64,000 bases of DNA from positions 930,001-994,000 of the forward strand of contig JAACJK010000001.1 in assembly GCA_013368325.1 (NCBI GenBank), written 5' to 3'. This DNA is from Ephemerocybe angulata (Eukaryota; Basidiomycota; Agaricomycetes; Agaricales; Psathyrellaceae). The position numbers and the translations under genes are program-made. Shown here piece after piece: positions 1-11,825 of this stretch; within the stretch, counting starts at the first letter, position 1, and each line of letters begins with the position of its first letter. The notes beneath the pieces were generated by a model. The model was given only the letters and a program-made list of their open reading frames with translations, was not told where the DNA came from and ran no database searches.

Positions 1-977
1 CGCTAATCAATCACCACTATTAGTTCGCAGCCTTCACCAACCAATGAATGTACTCACGACTCGGGGCTGTCGTTGATGAGCCATTTGGCGAACAAAGCGA
101 CAATGACGGTGACGATACCCTCAAGGATGAAAATCCATGACCACCCATGCTTCCCGCCAACACCTTCCATCTCACTAATCGCTCGTGCGAGCAACCCGCC
201 AAAGGCTCCTGCCAAAGTGGCGGCGGAGAAGAAGATGGCCATGCGGAAGCCGCACTCATGGCGGCGGTACCAGAGGGTGATGTACCAGGTAACTCCGGGG
301 AAAAGCCCGCCTTCGCACACCCCGAGTGCCATTCGCGCGATGATCAGTCCAGTGAGGTTCTTCACGAGGCCCATCAGTGTCATGCCTACAGCACCAAAGC
401 CTGTAAGTGGGTGCTCGCGTCAAATACATGAGGCGTGTACGCACAAATACCCCATCCAATCATGATAATGCATAGCCAGAGCGACGGGCTCGTCCTCTTC
501 ATCATGATGTTACTGGGAATCTCGGCGGCGACATAGGTGGGGAAGAAGACGGCCAACGCAATCTATAGAGACTTTAGAATACCGACGGTCTGGGTAAGGG
601 CGGGCGCCTCACATTGTAATCCAGGCCTGCCATGCCGAGGTCCTTCTCCAGGTGCGCAAGCCGGGCATTCCCAATGTTGGTTCGATCGAGGAACGAGAGT
701 CTAAAAACAAGGGTCGTCAATGCTATGTTGGGATAGAGAAGACGTTAGAAGTGATAAAAATAAAATAAACATACAGGTAGAGAAGCGAGAGGAACGGCAC
801 GATGTTCCAGTCCATCTTCCGGAGAAGCCTCGCAGTGCTCGCATCGTCAAAGGTGGGGCCTGCGAGCTCGACGTCGGAAGTCGAGGATGAGGAGGAGGTT
901 GTCTTCTCCACCTTGAGATCCTCGACCTTGTCGGTGTGAGCGCCGGGTTCGGAGAGCGCGGCCTTCTCAGAGGACAT
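1..977 (-). CDS. MFS transporter, anion:cation symporter (Dal5/TNA1-like) family, 5' part
   Basis: This is the N-terminal half of a plasma-membrane major facilitator transporter; the rest lies beyond base 1. The start at 977 gives a charged Ser-rich cytoplasmic tail of about 65 residues, then WNIVPFLSLLYL as the start of helix 1. An intron at about 775-699 joins this to LLSFLDRTNIGNARLAHLEK, where D-R-T-N-IGNAR is a hallmark of the fungal ACS branch (allantoate, nicotinate, pantothenate and similar anions). A later exon (about 54-383) carries ARMALGVCEGGLFPG and the loop ending WYRRHECGFRMAIF, both typical of this family. Substrate cannot be told from sequence. I see no frame damage in the part present. 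Family placement is secure; a precise substrate would be a guess. Confidence 0.88.
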
Positions 978-2647
978 TTTAGTTGGCTCTTGGGGGGATT
1001 CCTGTCAATCCTCAACACCCTAGAGGCTTTTGAAGGATTGCAGCTGTACACCTAATGGGCTCAAAGAAGCTCTTGGCGCCTTACCCTGGTGACACTCGCC
1101 CACGTTGCGTACTAGTGCGTATGTACTGACAGCAGCATCCATGAATGGTTGCGATTTAAGGAGGCTTCCATGCCATAAACGAGAGTATAAAATCTAGTAA
1201 TGGTCAAAAATGGTGGGCCCCAACAGACAATCTTACTCACCTTTTCCTCATTGGATGATTCTGCTGCGTTTCACCCACAATTGGACGTGGAACCTGCACA
1301 CTGGGAGGCAGCGGCGACAAGCTTGGCGCTATCCCACCAGATCCGATTCACCAATCACGAAGTTTGGACTAGGCAAGGACTAGGTATGTAATGAATGAAT
1401 TGACCGGAGTCCTGGAGCTCGGTGTTCGGCTACGCACTGCTGTTATACTTGCCGTAGGCCTCGCTCTGTCAAAGTCGCGTCGAAGAACTATTCGGCCGCT
1501 CAGCGAAGGCTCTACACGATCCATGGCATTGCGTGCAGGCTGCAAGGGAATTGGACTCTGCTAAGAGTGTGGTCAGCGACGAAGTGTGATTCGGGGGTTC
1601 AGCTAACCTGATAACCTATAACCCCACAACGCCGAGGGCTTATCGAGGGATAGGTTTCCGATGGGATGATTACCCCACAAGAGATCGCTTGATCTCCAAA
1701 GCAGTTCTCAAGAAAGCGCAGGGAGAAATTTCTTGATGAATGGGTTCATGTAAACAGATATCCACGGTGGGCATCGACCGGCGTCCCGCGGTAACGTTTC
1801 GTTAGTTCGAGACTGCAATTGAACAACGTCGAGGTAAGGGGTATCGAGCAAGGTCCCGTAGCTTCACGACACAGACACACACGGATGTCCGAAAACACCG
1901 CTGGTTTTTTGAGGAAAAGTCCTCGTTCTCAATAAGTAGCAGGATTGGTCGGCGACTTACCATCACGATAAACGCCACGAGAACGCGACTGAAGGACGGA
2001 CGGACCCATTCGCGATTCCAGGATAGCATCGATTCCTACATAAAACATTGGTATCAGCCAAGTCGCTGTGTGTATGTACGATACGGAGCTAAAGAAGCTG
2101 CTGAAGACAATGTGAAGGCGATAAGGCGGGTGCCCAGTCAACCCGTCCACATCGAGCAGCCGGGACTTCGTGGATGGCTTGAAGTCGTGGTAGGAAAGGG
2201 ATTGGGGGAAGAGACCAGGCATATCACTGAGAAAAAAGCATTTTGGTCAGGTCTTTACTCGATAAAAAGAGTGGAAGAATAGGGTAAAGTCAGGGAACCG
2301 AGTATCGACAAAGGAGTTCAAAGAACCCGTTCAGACGGCACTTCCTAAGTTTTCGGTTGATGATTCATCATACAAAAGAGAAGGGAGAAAGGGTATAGCA
2401 ACAATTGACACTATGCTTACCTCGAGATCTGCTGACCGCGCTGAGGAAAGGATGTCGTCGACGTCGAACAGCGAACGGAGAAAAAATCGATTTGGAAGTG
2501 ATGGACAGATTCAAGCGCCGCCTCAAGCAGATCGGGCCGGATTACATCATCTTCGGCAATTGGAATGGATAAGATTGGCGCCCACGATTCAGGCGCGCAA
2601 GGAGGCACAGATCGTAAAGAAGGACGATAAAGTAAGTATATTGTAAC
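978..2647. other. Intergenic region with one coding-like stretch
   Basis: This is upstream DNA of the MFS gene (978 to about 1800) and downstream DNA of the DUF1479 gene. No open frame makes a convincing protein. The exception is plus-strand 2449-2574, where the frame reads KIDLEVMDRFKRRL then GPDYIIFGNWNG before a stop. Its composition looks coding, but I cannot connect it to neighbouring exons or name a family. It may be an exon of a small gene or a relic. Confidence 0.4.
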
Positions 2648-4426
2648 CTAAGCCTGTAGACCCATTGCCACCCTTCCGACCTGAGAGGCAACATCCTCCA
2701 CAGCTCCTACCCCAACCCAGCCTTTCTCACCCTTACCCTTCGGAAAGTCAGGAGGCCGCTGTCCATCAAGGAAACACTCCTTCTGCCGCGCGACATACGC
2801 CAAGTTCATGGGAGTCTTTGGTACAGCTGGGATGTACATCACTGGAGCGGTAACAGAAACGTTCAGTATCGTTTAAACCAGCAGGGCCTCGCGGCCTCGG
2901 ACGATGTCTATTGACAACGAGCTACCGCGCTTGTAAAAGGAAGAAGGATTCTCACCTGCAGAATCATCAGATCCATCGTGAGCACCCTCTACTTCGTGTA
3001 TGACATCGCAATGCCAGAACACCGCATCGCCAGGATAGACCTTGGGCATTGACGTCATTGTCTTCTGCAGCTGCAGATGGGGATGAAGGAGGGGAGTGGG
3101 ATGCGGTCCCCCATATCCGCCGTCTTTCGGAAAGATGCCAGGGAACTCTGGGCTCGACAGATCTAAACGAAAGATAAGAAAGACATGGAGCTCAGTGGCT
3201 TGACAAGGGATCCAAGCAAACTTGGTAGTATACATACCGAATTCCCAGTTCTTGGGATCGAGAAGTGCGTCACCTGAGCCGATGGGGCGGAAGAAGGGTC
3301 GTAGAATGATGTACGCATTAGAAAGCAGTACATCAGGGAAGGTCTTGAGAGTTCCCTCCCCTGGGCCCGTTTCACTGACATAGCGTTAAGGAAGACCATA
3401 CATGGGTTTCGAAGGGAGAACTCACCTCATGGCAAGCCATCCTTGGAAGGTACGGAACACGGTCGACTTCGCATTCGTCAGCACTGAACCAAAATACTTT
3501 GCAGAATGGCTTGGGCCTACCTGGCTAGGGCGTCCATACAAGGACGTACGAGCGTTGAGTCTTCCCTCCAGGTCGTACGCATCATGTTCCCTCCAATTTC
3601 CCTCAAGGATGTCCGAAAAGCACTTCCTGAAGTTTGGTTCTTCCCATCTCTCGATGGTTCCTCCTGCGATTATCTCACATCTTAGTCACTTGGAAAAAAG
3701 GCACAATGGGTGGTACCGACCGTCGACATGTGGAGGGTGGAAATTCCAGACCTGGCCTGGATGGCGGATCCTGAACCGGTCTGCATAGGTGAGCGGCACG
3801 GACAAGTCGACACCCTCGAGCGTAGTATCAGCAGCTCCGGACTTCAGATGATAAAGCTGGTTGAGCCATGTCGAAGCAGCCAAAAGATTGGGGTGCGATC
3901 GCGCTTTGACTTGTGGCTTCGTCCAACTACAGTATCCATCATCGTTGAGCCTGGCGTATCGCGATTGGAGGGGAAAGCGACACTCACTATAGCTCGAAGA
4001 ACTGCTTGTTTGGCTCAGGGAATCCATCGACATCCGGATTCTCCTTCACGAACGTCTTCAGATCCTCCTTCCACTTCGCCGCCTCCGCATCGTCCACAAT
4101 ATCTCGGATGATGACCGTCCCAACCCGCCTGATCCTATCGACCGTCTCCTGATCGAGATTCTTGAGATCCTTGAAGTAGACCTGGGGTATATACTACGCG
4201 GCGATGTTCGAGGATCAGAGCTTAGCGCGGCAACGGGTGTGGGGATGTGCGGGGAACTTACCTCCGACCCCTTCTCTACTATAGACGCCGTAGTCTCGCC
4301 CAGAGCCTGGATTATCTCGGCCCATGCTTTCGTCGCCCGTTCCTGGAATTCAGGATAGCTGGCTGCTATGTCCTTCTTTATATCTGCGAAGCGTTCAGGG
4401 AGAGGCCCAGCGTTGTCAGGAGCCAT
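2648..4426 (-). CDS. DUF1479 family protein (YbiU-like)
   Basis: A complete multi-exon gene. The first exon starts MAPDNAGPLPERFADIKKDI. The next carries YFKDLKNLDQETVDRIRRVG followed by TVIIRDIVDDAEAAKWKEDL, the most conserved part of DUF1479. Further exons include DGYCSWTKPQVKARSHPN and LSVPLTYADRFRIRHPGQ. A late exon has YPGDAVFWHCDVIHEVEG, which resembles the metal-binding H-x-D...H of double-stranded beta-helix oxygenases. The C-terminus (NLAYVARQKECFLDGQRPPD, ending GLQA) matches the family's end. DUF1479 proteins are soluble and widespread in fungi and bacteria; their reaction is not established, and 2-oxoglutarate/iron chemistry is inferred from fold only. The reading frame appears intact across at least six exons. 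Confidence 0.9.
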
Positions 4427-5069
4427 TGGTAGTAGTCAATTTGCGGGACGCCGGGATGCGAGTGAAGGGTGTGCAGGGAAGAAAAGTATGGCAAGCAATG
4501 GTCCCCAGACCCTCCTTATATACTCAGATAGATGCCCTGAACTGGGGTCACATTGCCGTGTTGCCACTGCGAGGAGGAACCCCCTTTCCTCGCTTAGAGG
4601 TCCAATACTCCGAGGTTTCTCCTGGTCTCAGTTATGCGACGAAAATGGGCGATTTTGGGCTCCCATTAAAGGGGTCCTCTGCCAGGTGACGACTAGAATT
4701 GATCACAGGACGTTCTTCAGAAGAAAGGACCGGCCTCGTGAGTGATTTTTGGTGTAACTTCACATGTCCGTGTTACCATTATAGATAATGTCGAGCATAA
4801 ATGGATTGAAAATAACAGTGACGCACGAACACAGGGCCTATGCCCGCACGAACACCGGGCCTGTATGCCCGGTCAGGTACGAATGGCATCCGAGTAGTGA
4901 TCTATTATGCAGATAAGCGTAAGGAGAGGAATGGGCAAAGCACATGCGAGTTGTTCACGGTGATATTACGATCATGAGTTAGGGTAAGAGAGAAAGCACC
5001 GTCGATCTGTGAAGTGAAAGGGAGAAAGAAAGAGTATCAGTCCGTTATGGCGAGAGGTGCGACATGGCA
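4427..5069. other. Intergenic, promoter side of DUF1479 gene and 3' side of tubulin gene
   Basis: No gene is visible. The segment next to 4426 is the DUF1479 promoter; the segment next to 5069 is tubulin 3' UTR. The only structure noticed is the short tandem repeat reported separately at 4823-4870. Confidence 0.5.
4823..4870. repeat. Two-copy tandem repeat, about 24 bp unit
   Basis: Two adjacent copies of a unit beginning GCACGAACAC and ending TATGCCC, differing by one substitution and a 2-nt length change. Each unit contains a GGGC...GCCC partial dyad. It may be a small satellite with no known role. Confidence 0.6.
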
Positions 5070-7593
5070 TTATTGGAACTCGTCTTCGCCAGCACCACCT
5101 TCGGAGGTTCCTTCTTCATAAGCTCCGGCGCCTTCCTCAGGAGCAGCTTCCTCATAGGTTTGCTCCTCGTAGTAGTCACCCTCCTCCTCGTCGATGGAGG
5201 CCTCTTGGTACTACGTGATGTCGTCAGTATACAACCCCTCAAAAGAGAGTCGAACTCGCAAACCTGTTGATACTCCGCGCTAGAAAGAAGTTATTAGCTG
5301 TACATATTAAGCCCTGGGACTTGAACACGTACATCATGTCCTGGATGTTGCTCTCAGCTTCTGTAAACTCCATAACATCCATTCCTTCACCAGTGTACCA
5401 ATGCAAGAAAGCACGGCGCTTGTACATGGCGGAGAACTGAACAAAGCTCGAATGTTAGAATCAGAAGGAGGCGAGCGCCAAAAGCACTTGCCGACTCCAA
5501 AGTACGCTTGAAGACTTCTTGAATAGATGTGGAGTTGCTCAATGCAACTGCAGCCTAGAGCGGGAACAATGGGGATTGATCTCTGTCAACAAGGAAGTGC
5601 TGAATCTCTTACCTGAGGTTGCCCAACAGGAGGTACTTGCACAAGGGACACCGAGACGTTGTCGGGAATCCACCTAGAGGAAAGGGTCAGGTCCGTGGAC
5701 AAGATTTCATCCTCCAAGACGACCTACTCTACGAAGTGTTGGGTGTTCTTTTGTTGAAGGTCGCGGACAGCATACTAGCCAGTAGATTGAGCACCAAATT
5801 CGCGTATGCCAACAAAGGACATACTTCAGCCTAAAGAGTTATAGAATGTCATCGCGCTCTTCTAACCCAGGGACAGGGAACTTACTTCTCGGGAGGAGAT
5901 CGGACCGCGGAAAATGGTCGCTGCCGTCAAGTAACGCCTGACAGATGATTGGGTGAGGTAGGTTCAAGACGAATGGCAAAGTGCGTACCCAAAGCGAGGG
6001 TCACATGCGACGAAGAGGTTCTTGCGATCGAACAGCCTAGGTGCTTTTAGTATAACATATAAAGATGATTATGCAACGTACTCCTTGGTCAGCTCAGCAA
6101 CGCCAATCCTGTTAAAGCTTGACGCAGCACCATCGAAAATAGGCGCATAACTGGGCATAAGGAAATGGAGCTACACCATGTCAGTCGATTGATAGATTGG
6201 TTAGCAGAGAGTGCTCACACGAGGGAAGGGGACCAAGTTCATTCCAAGTTTGCGAAGATCGCCATTGAGTTGGCCGGGGAATCGCAAGCTGGTGCTAACT
6301 CCGCACATGACTTTTGCGACTAACTGAGGAGGACAGTATTAATATCATCTTATGGCACAAGTGCGACGAGGAAGGCTTACATGGTTCAGATGCTCGAACT
6401 CAGGGTTTGCGATCTTCATTGTTCGTGTGCAGATGTCATAAAGGGCTTCGTTGTCGATCGTGATGGTGAGATCGGCGTTTTCAACAAGTTGGTGAATGGA
6501 AAGTAGCGCGTTGTAAGGCTGAAACGAGACAATTTGAGGGTAATCCGTATCGGACAAAAGGGGCAGCATACCTCGACCACGGTTTCGGAAACCTTGGGCG
6601 ATGGGAAGATCGAGTATGTCGACACCATCCTGTCAGGGAATTCCTGCTACAAAGTCAGGTATGAACAGGCAATCCAGTGGCACAGTACACACCTCCCTCA
6701 ACTTCGACAGCAGCAAACTGCCCAAACCAGCGCCAGTTCCACCGCCCAGAGATTGTAGGATTTGGAAACCTTGGAGGGCATCACAGCTCTCGGTTTGTTT
6801 GCGGATAATGTCCAGGATGGAGTCCACAAGTTCGGCACCTTTGCTTTTGGTCAGTTATGGTTCCCTTCAGCACAGTTGTAGGCACACCCTCGGTGTAGTC
6901 TAAAGGAAGTAAATTAGCGCTGTCCTTTGATGACGTTGTTTGATTATGCTGCACTTACATCCCTTGGCCCAGTTGTTGCCAGCGCCAACCTCCGCGTGCA
7001 GGTATGTGTCCGGACGGAATAGCTTTCCGAGACTTCCACCTTTAATCTGAACACTCCGTGACTATCATTAATCCCGCACGCGAATGAATCATAGAGAATA
7101 CCGCGCACCTTGTTGCACACGCCTGCCTCTAAATCCACCTGCACGCTGCGAGGCACATACTTTGTCGCGCCTGAGCTCTCTATCTCGTCGAAGTACGTGC
7201 CGACCTGGAGTCTATATTCAGTCGGGTGGCTTTGGAGTACAAAGAACCGTATTGTCGTACACGTTGAAGTTGTAGAGGGTCGGAACCATGATAAAACTGA
7301 TGCAACGTCAGCAAAACATGACCGTTGTCGTCGACAACTCGTATTTGCTCACCCCGTCCTTGTCTAGCCCATGCTCAGCCAAGAGCATATGCCAGAAGGT
7401 CTCTCCGACCTAACAGAGCGTCACGGAAATCAATACCATCTCCCAGCAACCAACATCACGGATCGGAGTGCACGAACTTGGTTTCCAGCCTGGCCGGCCT
7501 GTCAGGGAGCAGTAGCTGTTCATCAGAGACTGCACGATATTGGTAGAACAATGACCATACCTGAATATTGATGATTTCGCGAGAAGCAGGCAT
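5070..7593 (-). CDS. Beta-tubulin, divergent paralogue
   Basis: Microtubule subunit binding exchangeable GTP. Splicing by eye gives [11 protein letters not shown], then AGQAGNQ joined to [19 protein letters not shown]. The tubulin signature appears as [20 protein letters not shown]. Later exons give [54 protein letters not shown] (restored by a 54-nt GT-AG intron near 5675-5728), [20 protein letters not shown] and an acidic tail ending EDEFQ before the stop at 5070-5072. It is beta rather than alpha by the [20 protein letters not shown] block and the FVEWIPNNV-type block. Oddities: an extra P-A-S after Met instead of MREI, Ala instead of Cys in the GQCGNQ loop, and [10 protein letters not shown] in place of the usual IPPKGLKM. 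At least ten introns; no lesion that splicing does not resolve. Basidiomycetes often carry such a second beta-tubulin. A pseudogene is unlikely because every frame change coincides with a good intron. Confidence 0.9.
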
Positions 7594-8079
7594 TTGGGTG
7601 AATGGAGGAGGGGCGAGAGGTAGACAGCAAACCCTTTCTGACGACTTTGTGACGCGGTCACCAAATAATAAATAAGGCAATCAGCGGGGAAGCGACATAG
7701 GGGCCGAGCCGCCATCCAACGCTACTTCGTCCCCAACGATCAAGGCAGAGTACATAGATTTGGAGTTAAATAAGTAATGAGACGAGGTTTATCTATCCGA
7801 GCTATACTATAGAAACGGTCACATCATAGATTCGCAGAAAGTAATAAATAGTTGGGGACCAGCAGTCGAAGGCTTGTGGGGGAGGGTAGAATCGGAAGTC
7901 TATGGGTATATATATTGGAAGCAGGGAGCTATCCAATAGTTTCTAGAAAGGGGAGTATATGGGGGGTGGGTGCAGAGGTCGGTAGGCAATTGGGGCCCAG
8001 CTTCAATGACCTTAGGCTAGGCTAAGATCACAGTACTTCAATACGCCGGACTGCAAGCACCCGCTACAGGAGTTTTGGG
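7594..8079. other. Intergenic between tubulin start and kinase stop
   Basis: About 490 bases holding the tubulin promoter and the kinase 3' UTR. I see no open frame or repeat of note. Confidence 0.5.
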
Positions 8080-9554
8080 TCAACCTTCTATATATTTTCC
8101 TGGGGAGGTTTTGAGCAGCCTATCAACCACCTCGCGCATTGAATGCCTCTCTTCAGGGCGGAATGACCAGCAGCCCAGAAGCACTCCATAAAGCTCTATG
8201 GAGGCTTTTAGCCACTGGTCGCGCCCTTCGGAAAGCTTCTTGCTGGAGGGAAGACGGCGACTCGTAATAGCATGAATTACGTGCCAGTCATAGCGATCAT
8301 CAGGGTAAGGGTTGTTTCCAGTGAAGAGCTATTAATGTGGGCCGAGTCAGTTAATTTCATCTCTATTGCTTCTTTGTTTGGGAACCCTTGACTGACCTCG
8401 TATGCTACGCAGGCGAATGCCCAGATGTCTGACTCGAGCGTCGGCAGAGCGCCTTCGACAGGCTTCGAGTCATCTAGAGAGCTCTCGGTAGCGTCTGGGT
8501 TTGCCTCCGGAATGTTCTCGAAGAGAAGTTCTGGGGCACACCACCTCATACTTCCACCAACGGTGGTGGTCGTGAAGCCTGTTGGCCCCGCATACTCCTC
8601 AATTGCCTTAGACAGGCCAAAATCAGAGATAACAGCACGACCGTCGTCCGTTACCAGAGTGTTGGACTAACATTTCAATGCAGTCTAGTCAGTATAGTGT
8701 AATTCTATTAAACCGTAGTCAATGAAATGCACGCACCCCTTTGACGTCGCCATGAATAATCGGCGGTTGTAGGTTGTGTAAATAGCTCAGGCCTGCCGCG
8801 ATGTCGCGCACCTATGTGATCCCCTCCCTCAATTTGTGTGACTCGAGCAAACCTAAATAACCTCACTCACCAATGCCAAGCGGTCAGCACCCGGGTTTTC
8901 CTCGATGTACCTGGGGCCAGTGCCATTAGAGTACCACCTCATTATTATGCATGGCCGAATCTCGTGCATGAAGGAGATACCAAAGAACTGTGCGATATTC
9001 TCATGTCGAAGACGTTTCAAGACGTAGACCTCACGGTTCAGGCGCTGGAGTTGGCATGAGTACAGGGTGTCGTGTCAAAAGATTCAAACTGAAGCGGGGA
9101 CTATATAAATGAATTCGCTGTAACCATTCGACTCACTTTCTCAGCCCTTTCAAGGTCAAGCCTCTCCCTTGAAAACGCACGTAGAGCCTTGATAGCTACC
9201 TGCACCGTTTCCTACGTATCCATTGTGGGTGTCAGTCTCTGACTACTAGCGCAAAGCTTGCTGCGAGTTCGAACACGCAACCTACGGGTGGCCGCCCGCA
9301 GTAGATTTTGGCTGACTCACCTGCTTACTCTTTCCCTTCTCTCCCTCATCGACTGCCAATGTCAGCTCTCCATGGAATATGTCTGAGTATCCCCCGTGCT
9401 CTACCGCATGTTCCTCCAGAAATACAAGGTCATCGGTAAGGTCATTGGTGTCCGCAATTCCTGCACCCGGACTGGTAGGCGTTTCTGGCTCAGAGACCAG
9501 AGTGTCGGTGTCCACATAGGTCGACATAGTGTTGATTGAGGCTGAATCGTCCAT
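8080..9554 (-). CDS. Serine/threonine protein kinase of the agaricomycete TKL-like group
   Basis: A compact kinase with a short acidic N-terminal tail (about 50 residues from MDDSASINTMSTYVDTD). The glycine-rich loop is degenerate, HGGYSDIFHGEL. The VAIKALRAFSRERLDLERAE segment supplies the beta-3 Lys. The catalytic loop is PIIHGDVKGSN, with HGD in place of the usual HRD, followed by DFGLSKAIEEYAG and GSMRWCAPELL (APE motif). The C-lobe contains TLESDIWAFACVAYE. The end is RPEERHSMREVVDRLLKTSP, stop at 8080-8082. HGDVKGSN with WxAPE is typical of the greatly expanded kinase-like families of mushroom-forming fungi, whose substrates are unknown. The APE insert EANPDATESSLDDSKPVEG is unusually long. 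About nine exons. Confidence 0.87.
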
Positions 9555-11825
9555 GTTTGAGATTGGAGGAGGTGGTGGTGGTGGGTGTCTAAAAAAAATT
9601 GCAGTGGCGTTCAGTAAGTGGTCTGCTTTGACTCGTGAATGATTCTGGACAAGTGGGTATCCCGCGGATCAGGAGAACGGAGGCGCCCCGCCGGCCCTCG
9701 GGATGTTGAATCGCCAGGAAACTTTTGAACACGTACTCTTGAATGCCAAAAATGCAATATAGCCTAAGGCTAGGCTTGACTGGGAACCTTGAGAGATTGA
9801 TGTTGTGCGGATCCCACCCGTCCTCAATTTGAAGGTTTCGGACACTAGTGTCCCCGATGGTTGCTCCCCATTTCATATAGAGATATGCAATGCCGGTGTC
9901 GCAACAGGCTAGGGAAATATATTCCCCATATACTGGCAGCATAATCAGAAGGCTCTCCATCTTTGTTGACATGGCGTTGGCAGTGTGCTCGACAACCGTG
10001 CCTCTGGTAGGACACGATTTGCATTGACATGGATCCATCTGGGTTGGGGCTGAGAACAAGAGGAACAGAAAGTCCAAGCGGGTTGGAGAGGTGTACGAAG
10101 AGCTCCACCCCCACGCAAGTCAGCTGGTGGAGATATACAGGTCACAGGACGGGCGCTTAATTTCGAGCAATCACACTTGGAGCAATGCGGGATCCAGTGG
10201 TCGCTTCCGTAGATCCTGGTGGCTGGATAAGTAGAGCTCTGAGCGATCTTCACGGGCCCCAAAGTGTGCCGTCCTTCATTGACGGGGTCCGGGCTGTGTG
10301 TTGCCAGACTTAGAGGGTGGATAGCCGCCGAACTAGTATGATGCACTGCCACACTGTCAAAGCAACCGGGGCATTGGTGCCGGAAGCTGAGAGATCGCTC
10401 AGGATAGCCATGATCGCTTTTGTCAGTTAAAATTTTCAGAGATCCAGCAATATGGTAGAGGACTTGATGTACCGAAATCCCGTCGGGTTCGCATCGGTTC
10501 ATCTAACAAAGGTTGAGATTGTCAGCGCCATAGCCTTTTCATTTACTCGAAAGAAGGAAATCTTATTTCGGAGGGCGTACCGTGTTGAACCCCTTCAACC
10601 TCCTCATCTAAGGAAGACGTCTGGGTTTCCCTCGGTATCTCAGTGAGAAAAAGGGACCTGTGTCGAAGGAGTCAGGGTCATACAGCAATGCAGCGACATG
10701 AGGCACCACAATTACACCTCCAACGGCGATAATGAGGGACGAGAGGGGCCTACGATCGCCACCCCGCCCAATATACTTTCTTGGCGCCTAAAGAAGGAGT
10801 GAACGGTGCTCCAAGCTGCTGGATAGAAGTCCAGCTGATCTTCGTATTGTAGAGCTCAGCGATGTGCTGTGAATGTCGGCCCGAGGGCTGCGTATTTCGC
10901 CATTGTTGGTTCAGTAGCTGAATTTTGCTATTGTCCTGAAGCTGGCGACCGCGCAGGGATATTGACGAATTGGGGCCTTAGGAACAGCCAGAGCACTGGT
11001 AGATCACCTCCCTGATTAGAGAAAAGGGTATCAATGAATTCATCTTGGTAAATTCCGAGTTATGGGGAGGATTTGGTGGGGAGCTGAGAAAAAATGCTCA
11101 CCTAGCAGCCTCATTCAGACTCATTGCGACACCTTCAATTAACCGCCTGTATGCTGATAGGCTGGGGGACCTTTACGCGCGCCCGTTTACCTGCATGCAA
11201 GGGTTAAAGAGGAGCAACGTTCATGGTCAGCTCAGAGGCTGATGATAATCGAGGTCTCACGCAAGTCAAAGCGAACCCGATCGCCGTCCCACTCAAAGTC
11301 CCGGCTTTCGTCTCCGTGAATATTCCGAGACGTGCTCGGCCCTCTGGGAAAAGGGTAAACGAGGCGAAGTGACTCGTTGAAATGGGAGGTGAAGGCCAAA
11401 GAGAAGTCGCAAAGGGTGGAAAAGGTCAGAGGAAAGGAAGCCACCCTCCCCAGAACCCCAACAAGGGTATATGATTTCATTTAACGAACGGTAACATTAA
11501 GTCCGCATGAAATGTCTTGTCTAAAGTGTCTCTTTTCTATCAAGTAAGTAATACAACAGTGCTTTTGGGGTACAATGAACTGATCACAGATCAGCAACGC
11601 TGGCGTAAGGCATTGTACTGGGATGGACGACAAGGCCCGCGTACGAACAAAGTGGTCGACACGGAAGAGTGACGAGAAGTGAATAAAGAAGTCCAAAGGG
11701 GAACAAAAAAAGCTTGTCCTTCAACGAAACCGAAACGGAGTGAGTGTCCAGTAATAGCCGCGCACAGCACAGCTGAAGGTATGAAAATTCACCGCCAGGC
11801 TGGGCGCCTAAGCCCAGCATCGAAT
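9555..11825. other. Long interval without a supportable gene
   Basis: About 2.3 kb. On the minus strand two overlapping frames stay open for 185 codons (10502-9945) and 162 codons (10077-9589). Neither gives a recognised domain, and their composition (many Ser, Pro, His, Cys, Arg) looks like chance read-through of GC-balanced DNA. A spliced gene of unknown function cannot be excluded. From 10650 to 11800 nothing coherent is seen. Confidence 0.35.

Noticed and set aside
5070..7593. Tubulin gene as a pseudogene because no frame is long
   Set aside because: Every frame change coincides with a good 50-65 nt GT-AG intron, and conserved blocks join exactly.
9589..10502. Two overlapping minus-strand frames of 162 and 185 codons taken together as a gene
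   Set aside because: No domain, signal or membrane segment is seen; composition is His/Cys/Ser/Pro-rich as in chance frames, and no convincing splice joins them.
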